In this document: piece after piece, positions 1 through 10,838 of the stretch
How positions within the stretch are numbered: the first letter of the stretch is position 1
How the letters are laid out: each line of letters starts with the position of its first letter
Source: Lutjanus erythropterus
Lineage: Eukaryota; Chordata; Actinopteri; Lutjaniformes; Lutjanidae
Reading direction: 5' to 3'
NCBI GenBank assembly: GCA_020091685.1
Contig: CM034599.1
Span: 6,542,836 to 6,606,835 of the forward strand
Length of the DNA: 64,000 nucleotides
Notes under the pieces: generated by a model
What the model saw: only the letters and a program-made list of their open reading frames with translations
The model's database searches: none
What the model was told of the DNA's origin: nothing
Translations under genes and position numbers: made by a program

Positions 1-1
1 T

Positions 2-160
2 TGGAGATACTGGGATGTAAGAAGCAGAATGGATTACAAGCTTAATACTCAATTCAAGCCGTCTGAACTACCAAAAGTTCAGGAAAATATGTGGAGGCTG
101 CTAAAACTTATAGAGAAGGAACTGGTCAGCAGGAAAGGCTGTGACATTTTGAGAAACTGA
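2..160 (+). other. Unidentified open frame entering from the left edge
   Basis: The frame starting at base 2 is open for 52 codons and stops with TGA at 158-160. It begins WRYWDVRSRMDYKLNTQF and continues KPSELPKVQENMWRLLKLI. The composition looks protein-like (amphipathic, rich in K, E, L and aromatics), but I do not recognise the family. It lies opposite the intron that should follow gins4 exon 4. It could be the last exon of a plus-strand gene, a transposon coding fragment, or chance. No splice acceptor can be judged because the window starts here. Confidence 0.3.
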
Positions 161-873
161 GGTTAATAGGTGGTTAAGATCCACACGAGCTGGCTCCTTC
201 ATGCTGGAATGACACTTTTGCTTTTTATTTGCTATCCTGACATACTGAACTACCTCGTTTTTCGCCGAGCCCACACACAGCTGAGGACCTTAAACGTTCC
301 AAATGTTTGGAAGACTACAACCAGATGGTGTGTGGATGGTGAGAGAGGCTCAGTATCAGCTCATCAATGATCTGTAGTGTGAAAGCCAAGTTAGGCAATC
401 AACTGATCTTTACATTTTGGACATTTAACAAATTATCTAAGACTTTTAGGATTTTTGAGTTTTGGATCAAAATATTGATTTGTCATAAACACATAAACCA
501 TTAAATTGTCCCTCTTAAACCAATTCACCAATTAATGAAAAAATGGGTTATTATAAGTCTATATTTGGTTGAGCAAAAGTTGACCATTTTGTGCAAAAAA
601 TGCTGCCTTCAAATGTTACTTGTGAACTGGTGGGAAGTCTTGTATCACACTTGTGAACTGGAGCTTTGAGAAAATTCCCACTTAAGAGGTTGTGAATACC
701 ACAAGAGGGGCGTTCATATGAACTCTTCTGGTGAACGCAGTAAATGCAAGCGCATTTGAAGGCAGCAAATAATCAGGAACAGTGGCGACTTCAGATGTGT
801 TTCCTCTGGTCAGTACTGCCAAAATGGCTGACCTCCGGACTGATGACGCGCCGTGAAAACACTCTATACTCAC
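161..873. other. gins4 intron 4, no feature seen
   Basis: No exon matching the missing gins4 C-terminal part is visible on the minus strand, and no clear repeat boundary was found. A short CpG-containing stretch at 690-860 precedes the donor of exon 4 but shows no coding pattern. Confidence 0.4.
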
Positions 874-3800
874 TCTTTGGCAAAGGCAAACTCCTCGGGT
901 GAGAGCAGTGACGGATCTCCCTCCCCTCGAGACTTTTCTCTCTCCAGTACATGAGGGAAAAACTTCTCAATCTAGACACACAAAGATCAGACAATTTTGT
1001 CAGCAGGCACTGACTGAGATGAGAGTTTTTATTTCTCACGCCGTACCGCTGACCTGAACCGACCTTCTGCAGACGAGAGCGCAGGTAGCTGCTGAGCACA
1101 AAGCGAATCCTGTCTATTTCCATGCGGTGGATGCTGGCCTTCGCGTCACCTTTCTTCACCCGCTGTAGGTTTTCTTCCTGTTGGCGGAAAGGTCAGGTCT
1201 TTTATTCAGGGTGACTCACAATGAGAGATAAACAGCAGCTTGGGAATATCTTAGAATATGACTGCGTTATTAGAATCCATTCATTTTATACTAATTAAGT
1301 GATGTGATAATTTGAACGAATGAGGATGTAGGTACATAGATCCACCTCTGTCTCCACAGCTGGATCAGGTGTTAGGATTCCAACAGCAGAAATGTGAGGA
1401 AGCTTGCTTAGCCTTCAAGGCTTTCTGCCAGAAAGCTCTTCTTGATTAGATTTCGGAGGAAAAGTTGTTTTAGAAGATGGTTTATAGACAATCTTATTTT
1501 TATTTTATCAATTTTATTTAATTTTACTCTGTTTTATTAAACATTATTTTTTTTGTCAGCATTGTTTTGTTTTTATTGTTTTTTTCTGTTTTTACTCTAT
1601 TTTATCGAGGTATTAATCTAGGTTTTATTTGACTCCACACAATTAATATTGCTTTTAAATATATTTTATTGTATGCTATTGTCAACAGTTTTATTCCCTG
1701 TTTTTACTCTCCGTTTGAAATATACAGTTTTAATTTCACTCTGTTACAGTCTTTCATGTGTTCTGTCTTATTGTCAGTGTGCCAGTCATTTGTTAAGCAC
1801 TTTGAATTGCACTATCCTGTATGAAAGGTGCTATGCAAATATAGTTTGACTGATTGATTGATTGAAAATAGCAAGATTTCCGCCAGAAATGGCTTTCTGC
1901 TTCAAAGCAGCCATGCTTTGGGGTCTATGGGGATCAACTCACATTTAGAGCCAGGCTCAAGTGGCCATTTGAGGAACTGCACTTTTCTGCACATCAGTGT
2001 TGGCTTCATTTTCAAGCCAGCATGGCAAAGCAAACCATCTAGTACAGAAATATTTCCACAGAGATGTGATATTTTTACAGTGTGTTTATATATATATATT
2101 CCAAATTACACATTTAATTATACAGTCAGCAACATTTTAGTATAACATGAATAAGTATTTGGGCAGTCACACCATTTTGGTTTTTAGGCTCTGTACACCA
2201 CCATATCATATTTCAAATGAAACCATTAGTATGTGCTCCAGATGAACAGTTTCAGCTTTAATTTGAGGGTATCTACATCCAAATTGGATGAATAGTGTAA
2301 GAATTACAGACATTTATATTTATAGTCCACCCGTTTTTGGATAGGTGTGTGTTATTCCATCATTAGGGGATGAAACAACCGAGAGAAATTACTGCAGACA
2401 CTATACATACCATTGCCATCAGGAAGAAGACTCTGCATGCCAAAGTGCAAGCCAAACCACCTGAAACTATCATTTGTTGCAGCCTCCATCAAGCTGCAAA
2501 AATCTAATGGTAAATCTTAGTGCAACAGAACAATGTGCAGCAGATTCAAGAGCATTTTGATTCTTCCGAGTGCTTTAAGCAGCCGCGTTGTCAATGTCAA
2601 ATGTCTCCTTATGTTTTAAGATGTTTTCATGTCATGCAAAAGTCTAGCATCATGTCAAACAATCCGTATGTCCTTGCAATGATTTTATGTAAGGCAAGTT
2701 TCTCCTTAGGAACAATAAAGTTTACCATACTCAACTGCACCTGACTCTAGGTCATGCAGAAATTTGCTGATAAAAGGCCTTGAGTTGACCGTGTCGAATT
2801 TTCATTTGGAATTTGTTTCTGGTATGAATGAGGCCTGAAGAGGCAACAATACCATTTAGGAAAACAATCAATCAAAGAAGTTGCAGAAACATTCGTTTTT
2901 TCCAAACTATTTGGTACATTCTGATCTGAGCAATGAAACACGGCCTGGTATACCTCCCACAGGTGGATGGCAGGAGTATCTTTTCCCTTGTGAAGAAAAA
3001 CCCCTTTTCAACTGTCAGCCACATCAAGAAGACTCTCTAAGAGGGAGGCATATGTGTCAAAAACCACGATACAAAGAACTTCACCAGAATAACTGTAAAG
3101 AGGCTGCCACAAGTGCAAACCACTTATAAAACTGCACAAACTGCATGACTATATGATTAAATGTCCCCACCCACACTAGTGGGCAGCAGAAATACTAGTA
3201 GTTTAAAATATTTAAAAATAAAATATTTATCAATATTTAACTCATGCATGATGTTGGTTATCTGTTGCCTTTATGCAGCCACACGCCACTAGTCGGGACT
3301 GCGGCACTGTCAGATGGCAGCCCCTCTCGCCCAGCGCGTATGCCCCGATCGCCCTGGCAACCCCGGATGTTTATATCAGCAAAGTCAGACAGATGAATGT
3401 AGACCGTGACAGAATAAGCTGATATATATTCACTCGACTGGAGAAAAGTGGCCACATTAAACACATACACAGACATAAACCTGCAAGCGGAGCTGCCGCT
3501 GCTGCTGCTAGCACTGCTAACGTTAGCCACACTGTGTCTCTTTACCCGCAGACACTGTGACCCTCTTTGGTCTGAAAAGGTGAAGCATTTAGTGAGTTGT
3601 TGTCATGTTTTGTACATTAATGTGTAAGGTTTGTATTACACAGCGCAAACTAGCGTGCATTTCAGCAGCATGAAAAGTATGATTTGGTGATTGTAGATTG
3701 TGATTAACGGCTTCATACGGCTCTTAATACACACAGTATTTTTTCAGGACAGTGTTTAACATTATAAATTAATAAAGTCTGCTAAATTTTAACTGCTTTC

Positions 3801-5347
3801 TGAGTGTTTTCTTAGCGTTAGACTAGTCAACTAGTCTAAAATAAATTTTGCATTTAATCAAAAGGGAAATTAGTCGCCAGGAACATCCCTAGTGCACAAG
3901 CTCAAGCAAGCACGCCTGTGGTGTTGGCGTGTAGCAGTGAAATGGGTCCCTACTGAAACACTTTCCCGCCCCGCACGTTCCAGACTTTGTTTGGGCTATT
4001 CACCGGTATGGTGGTATATGAAAAATTAATATCATAATGAAAGTAAAGACCGGTTTTTGGTACGAGTCGGTATACCGCACGGGCCTAGTATATGACATTA
4101 TAAGCCTAGGGAACCAATCCTGTTAATCAAGAGGATGGTGTTATACATATCATTAGCAGCGATACCTAGCCAACAGGAGAAACTGGGTACAGTGATTAGG
4201 CAGCAAAAGGAAAGATGAGAAGCCAGGTGCAGCTACTTAGGGATAGGAGTGGGGTCTGGAGGTGTGTAGAGGGGGCACAAACTATCTGCATATTCATGAT
4301 TCCTTTAATTCTAAATGAAGGTAAGGTGTAGAGCAATATGTAAGCCATTTTAACAAGGTTTGAACTTATTTTGAAGAAAAAAATCAATGCAGATAATTTT
4401 ATATTGTTTAAAATATGACTGGAGGTTGACTTACTTTAACTGTCTTGCTTTTGTTTGGCTTTGTATTATTTTGCCTCCTAAGTAGGGCAGCATGATATGG
4501 TAATAAAAGTCATATTTCAATTATTTTGACTGTAATGGCAAATGTGATATGTGATACAATTGGTGGGAATGATAACTTTGCATTACACTTTTATCTTTTC
4601 TTTTTTTTTTACTGAAAAACAAATAAATATATAGATAAATAAAAACGTGATGATGTGACATTTGTTGGAGTCTGTACCTAACAAACATGTTTTCTTTTAT
4701 CTGGGGAAGATTGTAAGAAAATCTGTGTAGCACTATAATACTCAAACTCACACATTTTTCTTTTTTCAGAAATGTGACTTCGTTCTGGTTTTGCTATTTG
4801 GATACTGCACTTGGCCATAATTGCAATTTCTATAATATTTTGATTAATTGTGCAGGCCTACTCCTACTCCATTATTAATATAGCATCTTCACAAATAGCA
4901 GTTGCTGTTTTAAAGGTGCTATATTAATAAACTTATTATAATGAATGCATCAGTATTTCTCTTGTAATAACATACAGATGACAGTAAAACACCAATGACA
5001 TACTTTTAAATACTTTATATCTTGCTATTAATACTTTTGTGTGTTGAGTAACATTTTGAATGCAGGACCTGGCGTTATTTAAATGTTGTATTACTACATT
5101 TATTGGAGTAATATTTGATGAAAGCAGTCACTGGTTGCAGTGCTGCAGCACCATGTTTGTGCTGTCTGGTGACATTTAGAAATGTAGGTTGTATCATGAC
5201 TGTTTAATCTGAACATACAGCCCACAGATCAGGAGGTATTCCCCGTTTGATTTACCATGTGAGTCAGCTGCTCCATCACACACTCCACCACCTCTGACTT
5301 GTTCTCCAGCAGCTCCGGTGAGAACTTCTCATTCAGCCAAGCCTGCG

Positions 5348-5407
<60 letters not shown>

Positions 5408-5583
5408 CCGTGATGACATGTTATGAAGGGACCATAGTAAGTTTGAGGCACTTAATGGGATAATGTTGTTAAAAATCAGCTCACTTCTTCCAGTTTGGCG
5501 ATTAGCTCCGCCGGGGTCATAACATCCTCCTGACTGTCATCTTGGTTGATGTCGCTGCCGTCATCTGAGAAAGCGTCCGACAT
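874..5583 (-). CDS. gins4: gins4 (SLD5), GINS complex subunit 4, 5' part of gene
   Basis: Subunit of the GINS tetramer, which joins CDC45 and MCM2-7 to form the replicative helicase in the nucleus. Four coding exons read on the minus strand: 5485-5583, 5256-5342, 1064-1177 and 874-971. They join in phase (33, 29 and 38 codons, then 32 codons plus 2 bases). The start ATG is at 5581-5583 and the protein begins MSDAFSDDGSDINQDDSQED. Family landmarks are TPAELIAKLEEAWLNEKFSP, VVECVMEQLTHM, HRMEIDRIRFVLSSYLRSRL, IEKFFPHVLERE and LSPEEFAFAKE, all close to human GINS4. This is the helical A domain, about 133 of roughly 220 residues. The C-terminal B-domain exons are not in 1-873, so the gene runs off the left edge. 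Intron 1 is only 142 bases and contains a CA/TG repeat next to its acceptor. Identity is very secure. Confidence 0.95.
1640..1866 (+). mobile_element. LINE 3' tail (L2/CR1-like), truncated
   Basis: The end contains AAGCACTTTGAATTGC, then GAAAGGTGCTATGCAAATA, and finishes in a short GATTGATTGATTG tandem repeat at about 1848-1866. This is the usual 3' end of L2-type fish LINEs (a tail of short tandem repeats rather than poly-A). Only the 3' untranslated end remains. The left limit is uncertain. Confidence 0.6.
2118..2345. mobile_element. Tc1/mariner-like terminal remnant
   Basis: The text CATGAATAAGTATTTGGGC followed by AGGCTCTGTACACCACCAT resembles the terminal repeats of old Tc1/mariner elements in vertebrates, which read inward as CCCAAATACTTATTCATG. 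No transposase frame survives. The family call is from memory of the repeat and its boundaries are approximate. Confidence 0.4.
3145..4095. mobile_element. Mosaic of hAT-type non-autonomous transposon debris
   Basis: Within gins4 intron 2 this stretch is more GC-rich in its first part (3258-3530). It holds ACTAGTCAACTAGTCTA near 3830 and TTAGTCGCCAGGAACATCCC near 3870, then a GGTATACCGCACGGGCC-type end near 4070. These strings recur at the ends of common fish hAT-derived repeats. At least two elements seem to be joined. No transposase frame is visible. Confidence 0.45.
5350..5406. repeat. (CA)n microsatellite, (TG)n on the gins4 sense strand
   Basis: An almost pure run of 28 CA units. It fills 40 percent of gins4 intron 1 and ends 5 bases before the AG acceptor of exon 2 (5343-5344). 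In the transcript it is a UG run in the place of the usual polypyrimidine tract. Confidence 0.97.
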
Positions 5584-5870
5584 AGTTTCCCTTTACGAGG
5601 TAAACACACAAACTACTGATCTAAACCGAAACACAACCCGTATGTTCAACTTATAAGATAAATTTCACAGCGATTCAAGCAGTTATTAGGTAAAGTTTAC
5701 TGAAGAAACAACTGCTAGTCACAAAGCAGCACGTCTTTAATGAAGAAGCCCCTTGTTTATTCGCGCCACTCGAGCTCTTCTCGCGAGAAGTTAGAGGGTG
5801 TTTTATACCTGCGTACGGGTTGTAAGGTAAGGTTCTTCTCAGACTACGTCTAATGCGTACCACCAAAACC
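5584..5870 (-). promoter_or_regulatory. gins4 promoter region with palindromic CGCG box
   Basis: Sequence upstream of the gins4 ATG. It contains the perfect 12-base palindrome TTCTCGCGAGAA at 5778-5789, an exact match to the TCTCGCGAGA core-promoter box known from TATA-less vertebrate housekeeping promoters. It lies about 195 bases before the start codon. No TATA box is apparent. Other CpG dinucleotides cluster at 5760-5830. The transcription start is inferred, not seen. Confidence 0.6.
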
Positions 5871-8800
5871 CGGGATATACACTCAGATGCCTCATTAAAT
5901 AGAAATTAAGGCTAAGATTTCTATCATTGTGGTGTAAGACTCTAATTCTCCTGCTGCAGGAGGCCTGCATATTGACAATGTCAAGCAGCATTGCTTCCTG
6001 TGAGTCATAGAGCAGGGAAAATATTTGCACGATCACTGCATACACATAAATAGTGAAAACAAGTACTTCACTACATGTAAACAAATGTATTATATTTAAC
6101 TTACAGTAAACTAAAAACTAAAAATATGTGTGAAAAATTTGAATTACTTGTAATAAAAATAAAAACTACACCTGAGAAAAAAAAATACTAACTTAAATGA
6201 TATTGTGTGCTTACAAAACTAACCCAAATTAATTAAAAATATACAGGAAATATCTTTAGTTTAAGTCTTTGTCAGTTTGGTCAAATTTTTCAATGCATAA
6301 GGAGACATTGCCGCATATGTATATTGAGACTGGGATGTCTACACAACTTTTCTTTCACAAATTATGTTTGCATTGTAATACCCATTCTGATTTTCTTAAA
6401 TCTTGCCCCTGACCAATAGCCCCTATATTATAGAAAAAGCTGAAACTATTACTGAAACTCATAAAAACTAAACTAAAACTAAATATTTTTAAACAATAAA
6501 CTGTGAAGTGACACCTACTTTGGAAACCAACTGAAAGTAAACTGAATTGAGAGAGAAAAAAACACAGACAAAATACAAATGAAAAATACAAAACTATTAC
6601 AACTTTGCATATGAGTATACACATTATGTATTTTAAGCTACAGTTGCTCAAGAATATGCATGTAATACCCTATTTTGTAAGTATAACGATAGTGGCAGAT
6701 TACAAAGGTGGACCAAATAGAATTTTTATTGAATTTTAATTGGAGTTGAAACTATGAAAATACAATTACTTTGCAGTGTATGAAAAAGTTTTATTTAAAT
6801 ATGATTAAATTTGTGTAATGTATTATTAACAAATCAGAACTCAGCACTGGATATGTGAGTATGCTGCACTTAAATTAATTATACCTATTCTTAAATGCTT
6901 AATTAGTGCATGACTCATGATGATTTCATGCATGAATTAATGCAGGATGTATCATGAAATACTGTTGTTGACCACTAAGAAATAATCAAGTCACTATGAC
7001 TTTATATGATTAGTTCATATCAACAAAAATATCACCATCAAATGAAAGCCAGTTTCTCAAAGTCAGCATGCCATGTCTCCTCTGCACTATTGTGTCCCTC
7101 CTTCACCCATGTGTATCCTAATCAGCTAGTGTGAATTTAACAGAAATACCATCATCTGCTTCGTTTGCTCCAGCTGTCTTGTTTCAGACCACATTGTGGC
7201 CCGCAGCAGTATCTCGTTTGTCTGATTTCCTCTTCCTCTTTCCTCCTCATTGCTCTTGCATCAGAATTCATTGTTATTCTCACCAGTAATGATCTTACAT
7301 CCGATGTGGCAATACCACAGCATTCATGTCCAGTGTTGCACGCAAGTTGGCGCGGCAGCTTCTTCAATCTGTGCTGCACCTGCAGGGTTGTATCCAGGTC
7401 TCACCACAACATGGATGGAGGGCTGCAGTCACTTTGTTAAAGGAGATCAACAAGACATTAAACAACACAGCTCACATTTATTCCCAGTAGAGAGGTGTGT
7501 GCTCAAAAACAAGGGAGGAAAGAAAGGAAAGAAAGAAGGATTACGCTATCACAGCTCACATTTTTGTGATGATGAGTTACTGAAGTAAGAAAAAGTCAGT
7601 TTTATTTTGCAACACTGTGGCTGAACAGCTGTGCACAGTGACAGGAAAACACAGACTAGTCCTGCCCATTTTCTCATTTATTGTAACTCATAAGCGCCCG
7701 TAATTCTCGTAGTCAGTGATGTACTTCCCATTTCTATGACAGACCATTTCTTCCTGATGACAAAAAAAAAAGCATATAAAGCCATTAGAATACTCCCAAC
7801 AACCACTGGTGAAGCACCTACCGCAGTGACCCTTTACAGTCATTTTATACACCATGAAAACAGTGGTGGAGTCAGATCATCTGATGAGCAGGGGTTAAAA
7901 AAATAAAAAGGGTACCGGTTGTATGTGGTGGCGCACCAGCACACCGAAAGTTGTGATGTATTTATGGTCAAACAGTTCCAATCCCTGGTTAGATTAAATT
8001 GTTTTATTATGTGATTTAAAGTATATCAACTACTGTGCTGCACTGCATTCCAATTTATCCACTGGAACGGCCATGTAGAAGGAACTTTACCACATTTTGT
8101 CCATGGAAGAGAACTTTAGAGAGTTTTAACCACTGTAAGGGCGCAAAAGGGCAACCTTTTCTTTGAATATCAGTTTTTGCATCAGGACAAAGGCCAAAAT
8201 GTTGCCAACAACAAAGTAGAAAAAATGTGAATCACTACAACAATGAGAGATCCTTGAGATATAAGTGCACGAAACATACTGGACTTATTCTCTTATAGTG
8301 AAATATAACAGTTAGTTTTAACAGTATGGAGAAATCAGCAACATTTCTACGATTAAAAACAAAGGACCAAAGGTTTAGGTATGATTTACGTTTATTTTTG
8401 TTATTCATTTATGATCATTTACTTACTTTATGTTTAAATACACTTGAATGACAATGAGATCTGCATATACAATCTAAAATATTTAACACTGACACATGGC
8501 ATATACAGTATTTTTACAGTATTATTTTGTTCAACAGACTTCACATTACAGTACATTCTACACAAAGTATTGAAATTGTGCGTAGGGATACATGAGTTAA
8601 ACCAAAGTTAAATCAAAAAACTTTACAAACATACTACATAAGTATTTTGGCTGAGATGAAAAATTAACAATAGAAATTTCCCATTATTGGCTGATAATTT
8701 ATCAGCCCCGATATTTATCGTTCATCTGTAATTGTGCAAGTGAGTACAAATGTGCAAGATCTGAAGCCTTGAATTTAACTCAAATGGGTTTGTTTAAGCA

Positions 8801-10792
8801 ATCTATTATGAGTTTGTCATAATAATTAAGATTTATCTTTAAATGAGAAATATATTTATTGTAATAAATCATAAAATTACCATGATAAGTCATCAGAGAT
8901 CAAGGAAACATGTCAAGTCAAAATAATCGCTTCTCTGACAACAATGCTACAGTTGCGGTGTCCTCTGAAATTTCTATTCCAGGCCGGAATAATTTAGTTT
9001 GCCCGTTTCGTGTTAATTAGAGTTCAAATTAATGCCGAATGCTGCTGAATGAGTAAGTGTCTATTTATGAATTGGAATAAATCATTAATAATCTTTTAGA
9101 AGGTGTAGATGTTTATAACAGTTAAATTGAGCAATCTGTTAATGGAGTTTGGCAGGCAGTGAGACAAGCAGTCAGTTAACTCAAACTCCAAAGACAGTGT
9201 GTGTATTTTCAGAGCAGTGGGCTTCTGTTTTCAGGATAACGGGCTTAACTTCACATTCATTCACAGACAACTGACATTTAAAAACACCTGATCAACATAA
9301 AACGTAGGACTCGTCCTCACTTGTTACTGTCAATTTCCGATGTTGCACACATCCTGCACTCCTGCAGTGTTCCTGCAGCCTACCCAAGTCTTACCTAAGT
9401 CTGGGAAGGAGTGGGCGGGGGAAAACAACCTGCTTCAACCATAGATCATATATTAAATAGAATTTCAACCTATTTAATATTAGTCTAAGGCTCCGACTTG
9501 CTATTTGGACTGCAGAACTCACTTTTGTACACTCAATTGCTACATATTGCTCCTTTAAATTATTTCCCCCCATTACATTGTGTAGGGTGAAATTTAAAGA
9601 CTTTTTTATTTATTGTGGGTAAAGAGACCTTTTTGATTTGATCGCTTTTAAAATGGACAGGTTACAGGTTACCAGAAGGCACTGGTGCACTGTTGTGGCC
9701 TAAATTAAGCAACTATTTGATGCACTTGGATGAGTCATCCTGTTTTCACTGTGATCCTATAAATATCTTTAGCCACTGTGACTTAATTTCCCTTCAGTTT
9801 GGTTTAGTCTTTTGTTGACCTTTTGTCTTGGTTACCGAAGGTCAACACAGCCCATCAGATAATGACTACTCGGGGTTGAAGCCAACCTAAATATTTGTGT
9901 CGCATACTAATGCTAAGGTTCAAAACACAAGTACGGCTTTGCCAGAGTTACACACAACAATAGAAAACTGGGCCAACAAGCTCAGTTCTCCATATTCACA
10001 CAGCAGCCATTTTCCTCTGATGTCAAACTCCGGTTGGGAAGCTCAAATGTTGTAGAAATAAAGAGAATCTCACAAATCATTGTAATTTCATTAATCCCTA
10101 ATCCCTAATTGAAAAGACAAGAGATTGTGAAAATCTGAAAAACATATTTCAAGTTAAAACACCATATTTAATAACCCGTTGGAGAGACAACATCTAACAT
10201 TAGTATCCAGCTACGTCCCTGCTAACATTACCGTTTCATAGTGTTACACGATATGGTAGAAAGGTGTCAATTGAATGCACATCGTGGAGACACTTATTTA
10301 AGCTTGGAAGTAAAACACACTGGACATAATCAAGCTAGCTGTCTCTTGTCCAAGTAAGGTAAGCAGCTAAAACAGGGTTAGCAATATGTGAGGTCGATAT
10401 TTAACAATTAATTTACACCTTCCTATCATATTGTGTAACACGATCACACTGTACAGCTAGCTAGGAAATGGCTGAAAGCTAATGTTAGCTGTTGTATAAC
10501 GGTGACTGATGGGTTATCAATTCAACACTTCATAGAAGTATGCCCGCAGATTTTCAAATGACTTTTACCTGACTGTCTTTCCATCATAATGTAATCCTGG
10601 GAAATATAACTAAATAGTGCTAAAACTGTGGGCAGAGTGGGCGGTAAACCCAAGTAAAAGCGCAGACTGAAGCGATCCCGGAGCTCGCCCATGAGCTCGC
10701 TGAAACATGCACTGCTACATCCTGCAAAACCACACCCATCCTGGCGAAGTGCAAAGTTTTTAGGTGCTCTCTATAGCAAATGGCTGCCTTCA
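5871..10792. other. Spacer between gins4 and arid5a, no gene supported
   Basis: AT-rich sequence with many short open frames, none with family resemblance or splice context. A run at 6100-6640 is full of AAACTAAAACTAAA-like strings and looks like a degraded interspersed repeat. A short self-similar stretch at 8675-8725 (GGCTGATAATTTATCAGCC) is palindromic. The block 7160-7590 is more balanced in composition but shows no coding signal I trust. Confidence 0.5.
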
Positions 10793-10798
10793 TTTATT
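10793..10798 (-). terminator. Candidate polyadenylation signal of arid5a
   Basis: AATAAA on the minus strand, starting 41 bases after the arid5a stop codon. If used, the 3' untranslated region would be unusually short. A more distal signal cannot be excluded. Confidence 0.4.
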
Positions 10799-10838
10799 TT
10801 TTGTCAAGTATTTAAGCCTGGAGATGAACTACAAAGAA

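Noticed and set aside
7152-7588. Overlapping open frames on both strands in a more balanced stretch
   Set aside because: No domain, splice context or codon pattern supports a gene; frames on both strands are equally open.
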